From contig CAKQHU010000001.1 in assembly GCA_934234275.1 (NCBI GenBank), positions 1 through 48,919 on the forward strand: a stretch of 48,919 nucleotides of DNA, read 5' to 3'. The notes beneath the pieces were generated by a model. The model made no database searches. It saw nothing but the letters and a program-made list of their open reading frames with translations, and was not told where the DNA came from. The stretch is from an uncultured Phascolarctobacterium sp. (GTDB lineage: Bacteria > Bacillota > Negativicutes > Acidaminococcales > Acidaminococcaceae). The position numbers were made by a program, and so were the translations under genes. This document shows, one piece after another, positions 21,470-30,432 of this stretch (the first letter of the stretch is position 1; every line of letters begins with the position of its first letter).

Positions 21470-22313
21470 TTTCTGTGTATTTATCTGCAGCAATGGCAGG
21501 GCTGGCAGCGTAACAACAATCAAGGCATTAGAGGGTTCGGGATATACGGGCGATTGGTATATATTGTGCGATGACTTGGACAGACAGCTTGACGATTACC
21601 GCAGGGAGTATGGTGCGGAGCGTGTGCAGGTGTTTGATAAAAAGGCAATGGCTGCCATTATTGATACAGGCACTAATGACAGTGACATGCGGGCGATTGT
21701 ATATGCAAGAAATGCTTGTTTTGACGTGGCAAAGAATTTAGGCTACCGCTATTTCATGGAGCTTGACGATGATATTAAGCGCTTCATGTATAAAAAAGAT
21801 AAGCATGATGGACGATTGAGGGAAAGGCTGCTTCCGAACCTTGATGCGGTTATAGAATCCATGATCGAATTCATGGAAAGCACAAAGACAACAACTATTG
21901 CTATGGCACAGGGCGGCGATTTTATTGGCGGAATTAATGGCGGATTTTTCAAAAAAGGCCTTGCAAGAAAAGCAATGAACAGCTTTATCTGTGATGTAGA
22001 GCGGCGGTTTTGGTTCTGTGGCAAGCAGAACGAAGATGTAAGTACATATGTAACATTGAGCAACAGGGGCAAGCTGTTTTTCACATTTACGAAGTGTGGG
22101 ATTACACCAGAGCCGACACAGAAGCTCGCTGGAGGCATGACTGAGGTATACAAAGAGAGCGGAGGCTATACGAAGCCGTTCAGCAGCGTTGTATTTGCTC
22201 CCTTTGCAGTGAAGGTCCGTGCAATGAGTTCAAAGCACGCTAGGATACATCATGCTGTTAGCTGGAATAATTGTGCGCCATGCATCATTAACGAAAGGTG
22301 GAAGAAAGCATGA
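21459..22313 (+). CDS. Glycosyltransferase of the TET-associated/GREB1-like type
   Basis: A 284-residue protein. FICSNGRAGSVTTIKAL (about 8-24) is the nucleotide-sugar loop of GT-A-like enzymes. VYARNACFDVAKNLGYRYFM followed by ELDDDIKRF (101-109) gives the ARN and DDD motifs typical of the glycosyltransferases linked to TET/JBP oxygenases in phage DNA-modification operons. It would transfer a sugar to a modified base. No TET/JBP gene is visible in the window, so its acceptor is open. ATG 21459 overlaps the previous gene by 11 bp, and its own stop overlaps the radical SAM start. Confidence 0.75.
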   Translation: MRNDFCVFICSNGRAGSVTTIKALEGSGYTGDWYILCDDLDRQLDDYRREYGAERVQVFDKKAMAAIIDTGTNDSDMRAIVYARNACFDVAKNLGYRYFMELDDDIKRFMYKKDKHDGRLRERLLPNLDAVIESMIEFMESTKTTTIAMAQGGDFIGGINGGFFKKGLARKAMNSFICDVERRFWFCGKQNEDVSTYVTLSNRGKLFFTFTKCGITPEPTQKLAGGMTEVYKESGGYTKPFSSVVFAPFAVKVRAMSSKHARIHHAVSWNNCAPCIINERWKKA

Positions 22314-23257
22314 TAAGTGATAATAAACTGATTTACAACATGGAGAATGTGCGGAGAGGGCTGCCTATTACCGCAGACATTTTCTTGACAAATTACTGCA
22401 ATAACCGATGTGGATATTGTGCGTATGGCCGGTGGAAAGAATTGCAGACCGAGCCACGCTATATGAGAGCAGCGGACTTTGAAAAATATATGTATAGACT
22501 GCTTGACCTGGGCGTAAAAGGCATGATTCTGACAGGTGGCGGCGAACCGACATTGAACCCCGACTTCACGCAGATTGTCAAGACTCTGGAGAGCAATGGC
22601 GTAAGCTATGGCATTAATACCAACTTCAACCGTTATCACTACATGGAGCCCGTGTTCGCAAAGATTTCCGTAGATGCATGGAGCAGCGAAAGCTATAAGG
22701 CGGCAAGAGGTGTAGACAACTTCGAAGCCGTTGTTGAGAATGTGCGCAGGTACAGGCAGGAGCTGAAGCAGGCAGGGGCAAGGACTCAGCTTGTTGTTCA
22801 GTGTGTAGGCAAGAGCTGGATGGAATCAGCGGAGTTTTGGACATTCTGGAAAAGCGAGGACGTGGACAAGATTGTCATTCGCCCCGTAGAAAGCACAGCA
22901 GGCGAATACTATAATCAGCCGGACAATGAGAAAGAGCGAAAGCTGATTATGAGTTACCTGGCCAACATCAAGGATGAAAGATTGGTGCTGAATTACAAAT
23001 TTGGCGCGGTAAGAAGGCGTTTCCCTTCTTGCGTGGCCAACAGCACACAGATAGCCATAAATGAGCGTGGAGAAGTTATGTATTGCTGCCACAAGCCGTA
23101 TGAGATTGTAGGCCACGTGATGGACGAGGACATTTTGAAGAAGAAGCAGGAGTTTTTTACCAACATTGCAAAGTGTGACGTTCCTTGCAGATTGACAGCA
23201 CCTAACGAGATGATGCTGAAGATGGCAGATGTGCCGAACGATTGGATGTTTATATAA
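22310..23257 (+). CDS. Radical SAM enzyme with SPASM-like C-terminal cysteines
   Basis: A 315-residue radical SAM protein. The 4Fe-4S motif CxxxCxxC is Cys30, Cys34, Cys37 (NYCNNRCGYCAYG), and the GGE motif is at 76-80 (GGGEPTLNP). At the C-terminus Cys241, Cys259, Cys260, Cys289 and Cys293 could hold an auxiliary cluster as in SPASM/twitch enzymes. These generate a 5'-deoxyadenosyl radical to modify peptides, RNA or DNA bases. Its tight coupling (ATGA) to a DNA-type glycosyltransferase and location just before terminase suggest DNA modification. No precursor peptide gene is seen. Confidence 0.88.
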   Translation: MISDNKLIYNMENVRRGLPITADIFLTNYCNNRCGYCAYGRWKELQTEPRYMRAADFEKYMYRLLDLGVKGMILTGGGEPTLNPDFTQIVKTLESNGVSYGINTNFNRYHYMEPVFAKISVDAWSSESYKAARGVDNFEAVVENVRRYRQELKQAGARTQLVVQCVGKSWMESAEFWTFWKSEDVDKIVIRPVESTAGEYYNQPDNEKERKLIMSYLANIKDERLVLNYKFGAVRRRFPSCVANSTQIAINERGEVMYCCHKPYEIVGHVMDEDILKKKQEFFTNIAKCDVPCRLTAPNEMMLKMADVPNDWMFI

Positions 23258-23280
23258 TGCTGAGAAAAGAGGTGGCAAAC

Positions 23281-23664
23281 ATGGGAACAGGAAGGCCGAA
23301 GAAAAGTATCCCGATAGAACAATTTGAGAAGCTGTGCTTCATGCAGGCAACGGAAGCCGAGATATGTGATTTTTTCGGGGTGACGGACAAGACGTTGACG
23401 AGATGGTGTAAGGATACCTACGGGAAATCTTTCTCCGAAATATTCACACAAAAAAGAGCAGGCGGCAAAATTTCCCTGCGCAGGAAGCAATGGCAATTAG
23501 CGGAGAAGTCCCCGGCAATGGCCATCTTCCTCGGTAAAAATTACCTTGGGCAGAGCGACCAGCAGGAAATCCGCATGGCCGCCGAGGTTAAAAATCCATA
23601 TGAAGGACTGAGCGACAGACAGCTACGAGCATTGGCAAAGATGGAAGGTGCTGAAGATGCGTGA
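23281..23664 (+). CDS. Terminase small subunit
   Basis: A 127-residue protein with an N-terminal helix-turn-helix (GRPKKSIPIEQFEKLC, ATEAEICDFFGVTDKTLTRW) that should recognise the packaging site, and a helical oligomerisation end. The ATG at 23281 follows AGAGGTGG; upstream in-frame starts have no such site. It overlaps the large subunit gene by 8 bp, the standard arrangement. Confidence 0.82.
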   Translation: MGTGRPKKSIPIEQFEKLCFMQATEAEICDFFGVTDKTLTRWCKDTYGKSFSEIFTQKRAGGKISLRRKQWQLAEKSPAMAIFLGKNYLGQSDQQEIRMAAEVKNPYEGLSDRQLRALAKMEGAEDA

Positions 23665-25054
23665 TGAAGTCCGGAAACGAATCGCCTTTGGTGCAAGTGT
23701 TGAGCTTGCCCGCAGGCGGTTTTTTGATTTCTGCCACTTGATGGCACCGAGATTTTACAAGGAGCGCAGGGAGTACCTGCAGGAGATGTGCGACGTGCTG
23801 CAAGAGTTTTACGCAGGCGAAAAGAAGGTGCTTGTCATGGATTTGCCGCCCCGACATGGCAAGAGCAGAACACTGCAGATGTTTGTACAATGGCTGCTAG
23901 GCAAGGACAACAGCTTAAAGGTAATGACGGGCAGTTATAACGAGGTATTGTCAAAGACATTTGCAAAGGGTGTGCGTGACAGCATCAACGAAGAAAAGGC
24001 AGATGCTTTTATACCTGTGTTCAACGATGTATTTCCCGACGTGCGAATAAAATCGGGTGATGGAGCGGCGAACCTGTGGGGGTTGGAAGGTGGATACAAT
24101 AACTACCTTGCCACGTCCCCTAGCGGCACAGCAACAGGCTTCGGCTGTAATTTGCTTATCATTGACGATGTTATCAAGAGCGCAGAGGAAGCATATAATG
24201 CATCAGCAAAGGAAAAACACTGGCAGTGGTACACGAACACTATGCTTTCCCGTTTGGAGGAAGGCGGCAAGATTATCATAGTTATGACAAGGTGGGCGAC
24301 TGATGATTTAGCAGGGCGTGTCCTGGAGCATTACGGCGGCAATGCTGTGCATATCAACATGAAGGCGGTGCAGGACGATGGAAGAATGTTATGTGATGAA
24401 ATACTGTCATGGGAGAGCTGCAGCGAGAAGAAAAAAGCAATGGGATTCGACATATGGAGTGCGAACTACCAGCAAGAGCCTATCGACATCAAGGGCAGAT
24501 TATATAGCAGCTTCAAGACATATGATGGAGAGCTGCCATTATTCAAGAGAATTGCCAGCTATACAGATACTGCCGATACAGGTAGCGACTACCTGGCTAG
24601 TTATTGCTATGGTGTTACTTTCAGCGATGATGCTTATATCCTAGATGTGGTTTACACTCAGAAGGCCATGGAGTATACCGAGCCTGCGGTGGCAGATATG
24701 TTGTATAAGAATCGTGTGAAGGTTGCCGACATTGAGAGCAACAACGGCGGCCGTGGCTTTGCGAGGAATGTGGAGCGACTGCTGAAGGCAAAAGGGGGCA
24801 GCGTAACAAAGGTGCGTTGGTTCACCCAGCACCGTAACAAGCAGGCAAGAATATTGAGCAACGCAACATGGTGTATGGAACATATTTACTTCCCGAATGG
24901 GTGGCATAACAGGTGGCCCGAGCTTTACAAGAGCTTGACCGCCTACCAAAAAGAGGGCAAGAACATCCATGATGATGCTGAAGATGCTTTGACGGGGATA
25001 TGTGAGAGCATAACTGAGAGAATTAAGACAACACCGACAAGAGTGGATTTTTAG
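23657..25054 (+). CDS. Terminase large subunit
   Basis: A 465-residue packaging motor. The ATPase has Walker A PPRHGKS (64-70), and Walker B LLIIDDV (166-172). The nuclease part contains YTDTADTGSDYLASYCYGV and VADIESNNGGRGFARNVERL, the acidic RNase H-like residues. It translocates DNA into the prohead and cuts concatemers at headful or cos ends; which of these cannot be told here. ATG 23657 has GGAAGG upstream. Confidence 0.93.
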   Translation: MRDEVRKRIAFGASVELARRRFFDFCHLMAPRFYKERREYLQEMCDVLQEFYAGEKKVLVMDLPPRHGKSRTLQMFVQWLLGKDNSLKVMTGSYNEVLSKTFAKGVRDSINEEKADAFIPVFNDVFPDVRIKSGDGAANLWGLEGGYNNYLATSPSGTATGFGCNLLIIDDVIKSAEEAYNASAKEKHWQWYTNTMLSRLEEGGKIIIVMTRWATDDLAGRVLEHYGGNAVHINMKAVQDDGRMLCDEILSWESCSEKKKAMGFDIWSANYQQEPIDIKGRLYSSFKTYDGELPLFKRIASYTDTADTGSDYLASYCYGVTFSDDAYILDVVYTQKAMEYTEPAVADMLYKNRVKVADIESNNGGRGFARNVERLLKAKGGSVTKVRWFTQHRNKQARILSNATWCMEHIYFPNGWHNRWPELYKSLTAYQKEGKNIHDDAEDALTGICESITERIKTTPTRVDF

Positions 25055-25066
25055 GAGGGCGAGAAC

Positions 25067-26407
25067 ATGCGGAATGATAAGACGGAATTATATAAGTTGT
25101 TGGAGGATGCATACGCAGGGCGTGGAGGTTTTCAGACGGGCGAATATCTTGTAAGACACACGCGCGAGGATGTAGGCAAATACAATTTAAGGCAGAAGCT
25201 GAGTTATTATCTGAACTATATCAAGCCTTGTGTAGATGCACACGTTGCCCCTGTGTTTAAGACATTGGCTGTGCGTGATTATGAAGGCCCTGGAGTTAAG
25301 GCGTGGGAGTTGTTTGCGAATGATGTAAATTTCCTGGGTGATGGAATCGACAAGCTGATGAAGAAGGCTGCGCATAGCTCCAAGCTGAACGGCGTGGCGT
25401 ATATTGTAATGGACATGGCCGAAGGACTTGCAGTAAATTCATTGGCAGATTATGAGAGGGACAGAAACAACCTGCCGTATGCATTTGTTGTTGACGCAAT
25501 AGCAGTCAAAGAGGTTGTGTTGGATAAGTTTGGCCGTATTACAAAATTCGTGTATGCTGAGCCTGATGCAGATAATGAGTATATGCCTGCTACACGCACT
25601 ATGACGGCCGAGGGGTGGACTTTAAGAAGCAGTAAGGGGGAACGTAAGGGAAGCTGGCATATCGGCCGTGTACCCGTGATTCCGCTGTATAGCAAGGAAC
25701 ACAAGACACATGACGCTTTCCCGCTGAGCGAGTTTGCAAGTGCGGCACGTGCAAATTTAGCAATTTTCAATATGTGCAGCTGGCTTAACGAGATTCTTAT
25801 GAATCAGACATTTAGTGTGCTGACGTACCCGAGCAGCGGAGAAGAAGAAGAAATTACGCTAGGTACTAACAATGCATTGAGTTACCCCGTAGATAGCAGT
25901 CACGCCCCTACATTCATTGCTCCGCCAGCAGACCCTGCGACAGTGTTGGCCACGCAGATTGCGAACCTTCAGCAGGAAATTTATCGCATGGCCGTTGTAG
26001 TCAATGTGACAGGTTCGAATAAACTGCAGAGTGGGCAGGCCAAAGCATGGGACTACGAAGCAACCAATCAGATTTTGTCGGATTTTGCCGACGTGGTAGA
26101 AAATGCCGAAATGAAGGTTGCAAGAATGTTTAGCATCTGGACGGGGGTTGCCCTTGATTACAAAGTGAATTATCCGAATGACTTCAAGATTTCCGAGGTT
26201 GAGCAGGAACTTGCTAACGCAGAGGTTGCCAAAGGGTTGAATTTCGGTGATGGCTTTGACCTTGAAGTGTTTAAACGTGTGCTGACAAGTTATTTGCCGG
26301 AACTGAAGGCAGATGAATTTGACGTGCTGGTGGAAGAGTACCGCAACCTGCAGGAACAGCAGAAGTTAGATTATATTAACAGCGGTGAAGGCAATGGCGA
26401 AGAATAA
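25067..26407 (+). CDS. Portal protein
   Basis: A 446-residue protein located after TerL, with the portal pattern: an N-terminal helical wing (KYNLRQKLSYYLNYIKPCVD), a long stem helix region (TQIANLQQEIYRMAVVVNVT) and a C-terminal acidic helical crown. It forms the twelve-subunit ring for DNA entry. The start has AGGAGGGCGAGAAC upstream. It overlaps the MuF gene by 14 bp. Confidence 0.82.
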   Translation: MRNDKTELYKLLEDAYAGRGGFQTGEYLVRHTREDVGKYNLRQKLSYYLNYIKPCVDAHVAPVFKTLAVRDYEGPGVKAWELFANDVNFLGDGIDKLMKKAAHSSKLNGVAYIVMDMAEGLAVNSLADYERDRNNLPYAFVVDAIAVKEVVLDKFGRITKFVYAEPDADNEYMPATRTMTAEGWTLRSSKGERKGSWHIGRVPVIPLYSKEHKTHDAFPLSEFASAARANLAIFNMCSWLNEILMNQTFSVLTYPSSGEEEEITLGTNNALSYPVDSSHAPTFIAPPADPATVLATQIANLQQEIYRMAVVVNVTGSNKLQSGQAKAWDYEATNQILSDFADVVENAEMKVARMFSIWTGVALDYKVNYPNDFKISEVEQELANAEVAKGLNFGDGFDLEVFKRVLTSYLPELKADEFDVLVEEYRNLQEQQKLDYINSGEGNGEE

Positions 26408-28073
26408 TCAAGAGCTGATAGATTTAATCAACAGGCTTAATGCGGAGTGGGGCAGGCAGGCCAACAAGGTTATTTACCGCCTGTATGATTTGCTTTTGCA
26501 TGACGTGAAGATTGATGCTGCCATTGATGTTGTACGCAGAGAGTTCCCCGAAGTGTTTAGGCTGGATAATGTGCGTTCGGCATTGGTAGAAGCGGCAGCG
26601 TATGGCTATGGTATTGCGCCTGGTGTTGTTGCCGGCGAAGTGAAAAAGGAATGGACACGCAACCTTGCTGAAGCATGGGACAGCAGCGGCATGAAGTTAT
26701 CCGAAAAACTGCATGGAGCTGAGCAGAAGATGCATAATATGATTGCTGATACAGTCAGACAGCAGATGCGGCGAAATGCAGCGTGGACAGATGCGGCTCG
26801 TGCTTTGTATGATGGATATGAGCAGGGCGGGGATGTTGTGAGGGCACAGGACCTGCCGCAGTATATCAAGCAAGTGCGAAAGGCCACGCTAGGCGATAGG
26901 AAGGCCATACAGACGCAGAAAAAGGCTTTAGGTAACATTGTAAGGCTTGGCAGGAATGGAGCGCCTAACAAGGCTCTCCGTGCGTCATACGTCCAACTTG
27001 TGAAGGCAGTGCAGGAAGGCACGGAAGAACAGTTAGAAAAGGCGATACAGGTAGCCGTCAACGAAAAATCACGCTATGTTGCGGAGCGTATTGTAAGAAC
27101 GGAGATGGCAAGAGCATATGCAGACGGATTCTTGCGTAAAGCAATGGATGACGAAGATGTTGTTGCAATAAGGTTCAAGCTGGGCACAAGGCATCCGAAG
27201 TTCGACATTTGCGACCTGTATGCAGGTGCAGACCTGTACGGGCTTGGGAAGGGAGTTTACCCGAAAGATAAAGTCCCGCCATTGCCAGTGCATCCACATT
27301 GCTTGTGCCGCTATGTAGAGCTTTACGTGGGTGAGGTCGATTTAAGCAAAGAGCGCAACCAAACACAGGCAGGCGGTAACAAATGGCTTGAAGGGCTGTC
27401 AGAGGCACGCAGGGCGGAAGTGTTGGGGCAAAAGGGATTGCGCCTGTGGAATGACGGCAAGAATTGGCAAGGGGTACTGTCGAGATATAATGGCGTGAGT
27501 GGACTCAAAAGCAGAATTGCTGAAACTCAAGGGAAAAATAGAAAAATTAAAATTACACAAAAGATGATTGACAGGTTAAGGGTGTTTGCGTTTCCGGGAT
27601 TTTCAAAACAAGAAAATGTAACTATGCGAGAACTGCATAAGCAACTGTTAAGTTATGCTATGAAAAAAAATAATCATAAAGAAGTAGCGTTTATTTTAAG
27701 CAGCGACTTGAAAAATCTGCAGACGATAAAAGGCGAGGAAAACAGCATAGATATTTCTGCTTCAGTGGATAGTTTGTTGCGAGAACATGAGAATATACAA
27801 ATATTACATAATCACCCTTGGGGAACCAGTTTCTCTCTTAGAGATATATATCTGCTTTTGGAATACGAAAATATACAAGGAATTTCACTGATTACTAATT
27901 CTGGGCGTGTAGAAACATTGCAAAAAACTACTAATTATGATAGAATTACAGCAGGAAAAATAGTTTTTGATGTTATATCTGGTGTGAAAGGCAAAAAAAT
28001 AAGCAGAACAGCAGTTGCTAAAAAAGCGTTGCTTGCTTTAATCAGAGGGGGACACATTATATGGAAGATGTAA
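26394..28073 (+). CDS. MuF-type minor head protein with C-terminal JAB-like domain
   Basis: A 559-residue protein. The N-terminal 310 residues are a MuF (phage head morphogenesis) protein ending with the signature VPPLPVHPHCLCRY (about 300). After a linker, residues about 410-559 carry a JAB/MPN-type metalloprotease pattern: Glu430 (HKEVAFIL), then HNHP at 472-475, Ser481 and Asp484. The C-terminal DNA is visibly richer in A and T than the head-gene part, a sign of separate origin. MuF proteins with exchangeable C-terminal enzyme or toxin domains are known; the target here is unknown. Confidence 0.8.
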   Translation: MAKNNQELIDLINRLNAEWGRQANKVIYRLYDLLLHDVKIDAAIDVVRREFPEVFRLDNVRSALVEAAAYGYGIAPGVVAGEVKKEWTRNLAEAWDSSGMKLSEKLHGAEQKMHNMIADTVRQQMRRNAAWTDAARALYDGYEQGGDVVRAQDLPQYIKQVRKATLGDRKAIQTQKKALGNIVRLGRNGAPNKALRASYVQLVKAVQEGTEEQLEKAIQVAVNEKSRYVAERIVRTEMARAYADGFLRKAMDDEDVVAIRFKLGTRHPKFDICDLYAGADLYGLGKGVYPKDKVPPLPVHPHCLCRYVELYVGEVDLSKERNQTQAGGNKWLEGLSEARRAEVLGQKGLRLWNDGKNWQGVLSRYNGVSGLKSRIAETQGKNRKIKITQKMIDRLRVFAFPGFSKQENVTMRELHKQLLSYAMKKNNHKEVAFILSSDLKNLQTIKGEENSIDISASVDSLLREHENIQILHNHPWGTSFSLRDIYLLLEYENIQGISLITNSGRVETLQKTTNYDRITAGKIVFDVISGVKGKKISRTAVAKKALLALIRGGHIIWKM

Positions 28074-28162
28074 AAGTAAAAGGATGTCCGGACCCGCCAA
28101 CACTTGAAGAGTGCTTGGAGGAATTAGAAAAGTTAGCTATCAAAATGATGAATGGCGAATAA
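28061..28162 (+). CDS. 33-residue ORF after the MuF-JAB gene (possible immunity or partner)
   Basis: ATG 28061 follows GAGGGG by ten bases and overlaps the MuF gene by 13 bp. The peptide is acidic and helical (MEDVKVKGCPDPPTLEECLE). It shares the AT-rich composition of the C-terminal module and ends just before a terminator. Such a tiny coupled gene after a toxin-like domain could give protection, but no homolog is recognised. Confidence 0.5.
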   Translation: MEDVKVKGCPDPPTLEECLEELEKLAIKMMNGE

Positions 28163-28191
28163 TTAAATTACCTAAAATTGAATGATTGATT

Positions 28192-28230
28192 AAGCAGATT
28201 TTGAACATTACGTTCGGAGTCTGCTTTTTT
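28192..28230 (+). terminator. Terminator inside the late operon after MuF
   Basis: AAGCAGA (28192-28198) pairs with TCTGCTT (28220-28226), with an inner GAAC/GTTC pair and six to eight T. It may reduce read-through, or the scaffold and capsid genes may have their own promoter. Confidence 0.75.
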
Positions 28231-28286
28231 ATATGCCTGGAGAGGCAAAAGGTGGGCGGAGGCCCGTATATACGGAGGTATAGAAC

Positions 28287-28940
28287 ATGGAATTAAAAGA
28301 CGTTTACACCGCACTTGAAAAGGTTGAGAATGGTGCAGAGCTTATCACTGCCATTAAAGCGGAAATCAACACACTGAACAATGAAGCAAAGAAGAATCGT
28401 ATTGCTGGAGAGCAGAACGCAACTAAGCTGAAGAATGTGCTCGAAGCTGTTGGCTTGGCTGATAGCGATGATGTTGTTGAGAAAGCAAAAGGCATGAAGG
28501 CCACACTTGACCAATTTGCCCAAGGCGGCAAAAAGCCTGATGAGGTTGCAAAGCAGATTAACACACTTACCAAACAGGTTGAGACTGTTACTAACCAGCT
28601 CGCAGATATGACCAAGCAGGCAGACGAGCAGAAAGCAAAATACATTGCAAGCCAAAAGATGGCGAAGGCAGTAGAGGCTTTGACAAAGGGCAATGCTGCA
28701 GCGCCGAAGGATATGGCAAAGCTGTTGCTGGACAATATCAAGGTTAACGATGATGATAGCCTTGCATATACAGGCGCTGACGGCAAAGATGTATCCGTTG
28801 AGGATGGCGTAAATAGCTGGCTGAAAGACAATGCCTGGGCAGTCAAGGTCAACAACAACGGCGGCGGTGGTGCTGGCGGTGGTGCTGGCGGTGGTGCTGG
28901 TGGTGGCACTGATGCTTTCCTTGAAGGTTTTGGAGCTTAA
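28287..28940 (+). CDS. Capsid scaffold protein (GP20-like)
   Basis: A 217-residue acidic, coiled-coil rich protein (AELITAIKAEINTLNNEAKK, TNQLADMTKQADEQKAKYIA) directly ahead of the major capsid gene, the usual place and style of scaffolding proteins. The C-terminus has a Gly-rich stretch encoded by 12-bp tandem repeats (GGCGGTGGTGCT, about 28861-28908). Scaffold proteins guide prohead assembly and leave before packaging. Confidence 0.8.
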   Translation: MELKDVYTALEKVENGAELITAIKAEINTLNNEAKKNRIAGEQNATKLKNVLEAVGLADSDDVVEKAKGMKATLDQFAQGGKKPDEVAKQINTLTKQVETVTNQLADMTKQADEQKAKYIASQKMAKAVEALTKGNAAAPKDMAKLLLDNIKVNDDDSLAYTGADGKDVSVEDGVNSWLKDNAWAVKVNNNGGGGAGGGAGGGAGGGTDAFLEGFGA

Positions 28941-28960
28941 ACAAAGAGAGGTATTAAGTT

Positions 28961-29782
28961 ATGACTGTAAATTATGCAGAAAAGTATTCTACCAAAGTTG
29001 ACGAAAGATTTACCCTGGGCGCTGTGACTACCCCTGCGGTAAACAACGAATATGAATTTGTGGGAGTAAAAACTGTAAAGGTTTATTCCATTGGCACTGT
29101 TGAGATGGGCGATTATACCCGTTCTGGTGCAAACCGTTATGGCACTCCAGCAGAGTTGGACGATACTTTGCAGGAACTGACCTTGTCCCGTGATAGAGCA
29201 TTTACTTTCACCATTGACAAGGGCAATTTAAACGATCAGATGCTGTTGAAGGAAGCAGGCAAGGCTTTGGCCCGTCAGATTGACGAACAGGTTATTCCCG
29301 AGCTGGATATTTATCGTCTGAGCAAGATTGCAGCGGAGGCAGGTACATCCGCCACACCTGCAGCAATCACCGATAAAAATGCATATTCTGCGTTTTTAGA
29401 TGGTCAAGTTGCGCTGACTGATGCAAAGGTGCCCTTAGCAAACCGTGTTGCTTATGTTACCCCTGCGTTTTATAAGTCCATCAAGTTGGACGCAACCTTT
29501 GTAAAGGCATCCGACATTGCGCAGGATATGTTGGTTAAAGGCCAGGTCGGCATGATTGATGGCGTGGCCATTATCGTAGTTCCTAGCACTTATATGCCGA
29601 CAAAGACTGATTTTATTATTACCCATCCTGCAGCGTGTTGTGCGCCTGTGAAGTTGACCGAGTACAAGATTCACGATAATCCGCCTGGCATCAATGGTGC
29701 ATTGGTGGAAGGCCGCATTTACTACGATGCATTTATTTTGACCAACAAAGCAAAAGCAATTTATAAGCATACTCACGAATAA
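28961..29782 (+). CDS. Major capsid protein
   Basis: A 273-residue protein after the scaffold gene. It has the HK97-fold layout: an early beta hairpin (VKTVKVYSIGTVEMGDYTRS), a long helix with LLKEAGKALARQIDEQVIPE (spine), and a C-terminal P-domain-like beta sheet with GVAIIVVPSTYMPTKTDFII. No N-terminal protease-cleaved delta domain is visible, consistent with the separate scaffold gene. Confidence 0.85.
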   Translation: MTVNYAEKYSTKVDERFTLGAVTTPAVNNEYEFVGVKTVKVYSIGTVEMGDYTRSGANRYGTPAELDDTLQELTLSRDRAFTFTIDKGNLNDQMLLKEAGKALARQIDEQVIPELDIYRLSKIAAEAGTSATPAAITDKNAYSAFLDGQVALTDAKVPLANRVAYVTPAFYKSIKLDATFVKASDIAQDMLVKGQVGMIDGVAIIVVPSTYMPTKTDFIITHPAACCAPVKLTEYKIHDNPPGINGALVEGRIYYDAFILTNKAKAIYKHTHE

Positions 29783-29795
29783 GAGGTGACGTTAT

Positions 29796-29993
29796 ATGTG
29801 GTTGACTAATGGCAAAGAAACTTTAGAGCTCACTCACCCTGTGCAGATTGCAGCGTTCAAGAATAGCGGCTACAAAGAGTGCAAAGCACCGAAAAAGCGT
29901 GCTGACAAGGCACCTGAAGAGCCTGCGAAAGAAGAGCCTGTAAAGGAAGAGCCTGTAAAGGAAGAGCCTGTGAAAGATGAAGCTGAAGCTTGA
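29796..29993 (+). CDS. Small head-associated protein with KEEPV repeats
   Basis: A 65-residue protein: an N-terminal 35-residue globular part (MWLTNGKETLELTHPVQIAA) of the type found after capsid genes, and an acidic tail made of repeated PAKEE/PVKEE units encoded by 15-bp tandem repeats. The tail length may vary between relatives by slippage. A role as head decoration or connector helper is likely from position only. Confidence 0.6.
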   Translation: MWLTNGKETLELTHPVQIAAFKNSGYKECKAPKKRADKAPEEPAKEEPVKEEPVKEEPVKDEAEA

Positions 29994-30432
29994 TTGTGAC
30001 CTTGAAAAGTTAGTCAAGGCGTTTGAAGTAGCGCCGGAAAAGGTTCGGCAGATGGTCCGGGTTCAAATGAAGATGGCCGCACGTGACATTAAAGAGCATG
30101 CGGCCACTCATCATAGATACAAAACAAGGTCGGGCAATATGGAACGCTCGGGCGTAGAAACTGCGGTGGAGGATTCAAGGGCAGAAATATTCCTGTCCCC
30201 AGCAGTGCCCTACGGCGTATTCCTGCATGAAGGCACGAAGGCGCATAACATAGTGCCACGAAGCAAGAAGGCCTTAAGATGGGTGAATGGTAACGAGTTT
30301 ATCTTTGCAAAGAAGGTGCGACACCCTGGAATAAAGGCCGACCCGTTTTTGTATTCGGCCGCAGAAAAAGAAATGCCGAATATAGAAAAGCGCTTTCAGA
30401 TAGCACTTGATAATTTAGCGGAGGGCTTGTAG
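29977..30432 (+). CDS. HK97 gp10-like head-tail component
   Basis: A 151-residue protein with the HK97-gp10 pattern: DIKEHAATHHRYKTRSGNME, then PYGVFLHEGTKAHNIVPRSK and HPGIKADPFLYSAAEKEMPN. It is a neck protein (tail completion or connector). It overlaps the preceding gene by 17 bp and the next by one base. Confidence 0.85.
   Translation: MKLKLDCDLEKLVKAFEVAPEKVRQMVRVQMKMAARDIKEHAATHHRYKTRSGNMERSGVETAVEDSRAEIFLSPAVPYGVFLHEGTKAHNIVPRSKKALRWVNGNEFIFAKKVRHPGIKADPFLYSAAEKEMPNIEKRFQIALDNLAEGL

Noticed and set aside
28861..28908. Short tandem repeats that could suggest a CRISPR or satellite
   Set aside because: They are contiguous 12-bp units encoding a Gly/Ala linker in the scaffold gene, with no spacers. 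No CRISPR array was seen anywhere in the window.
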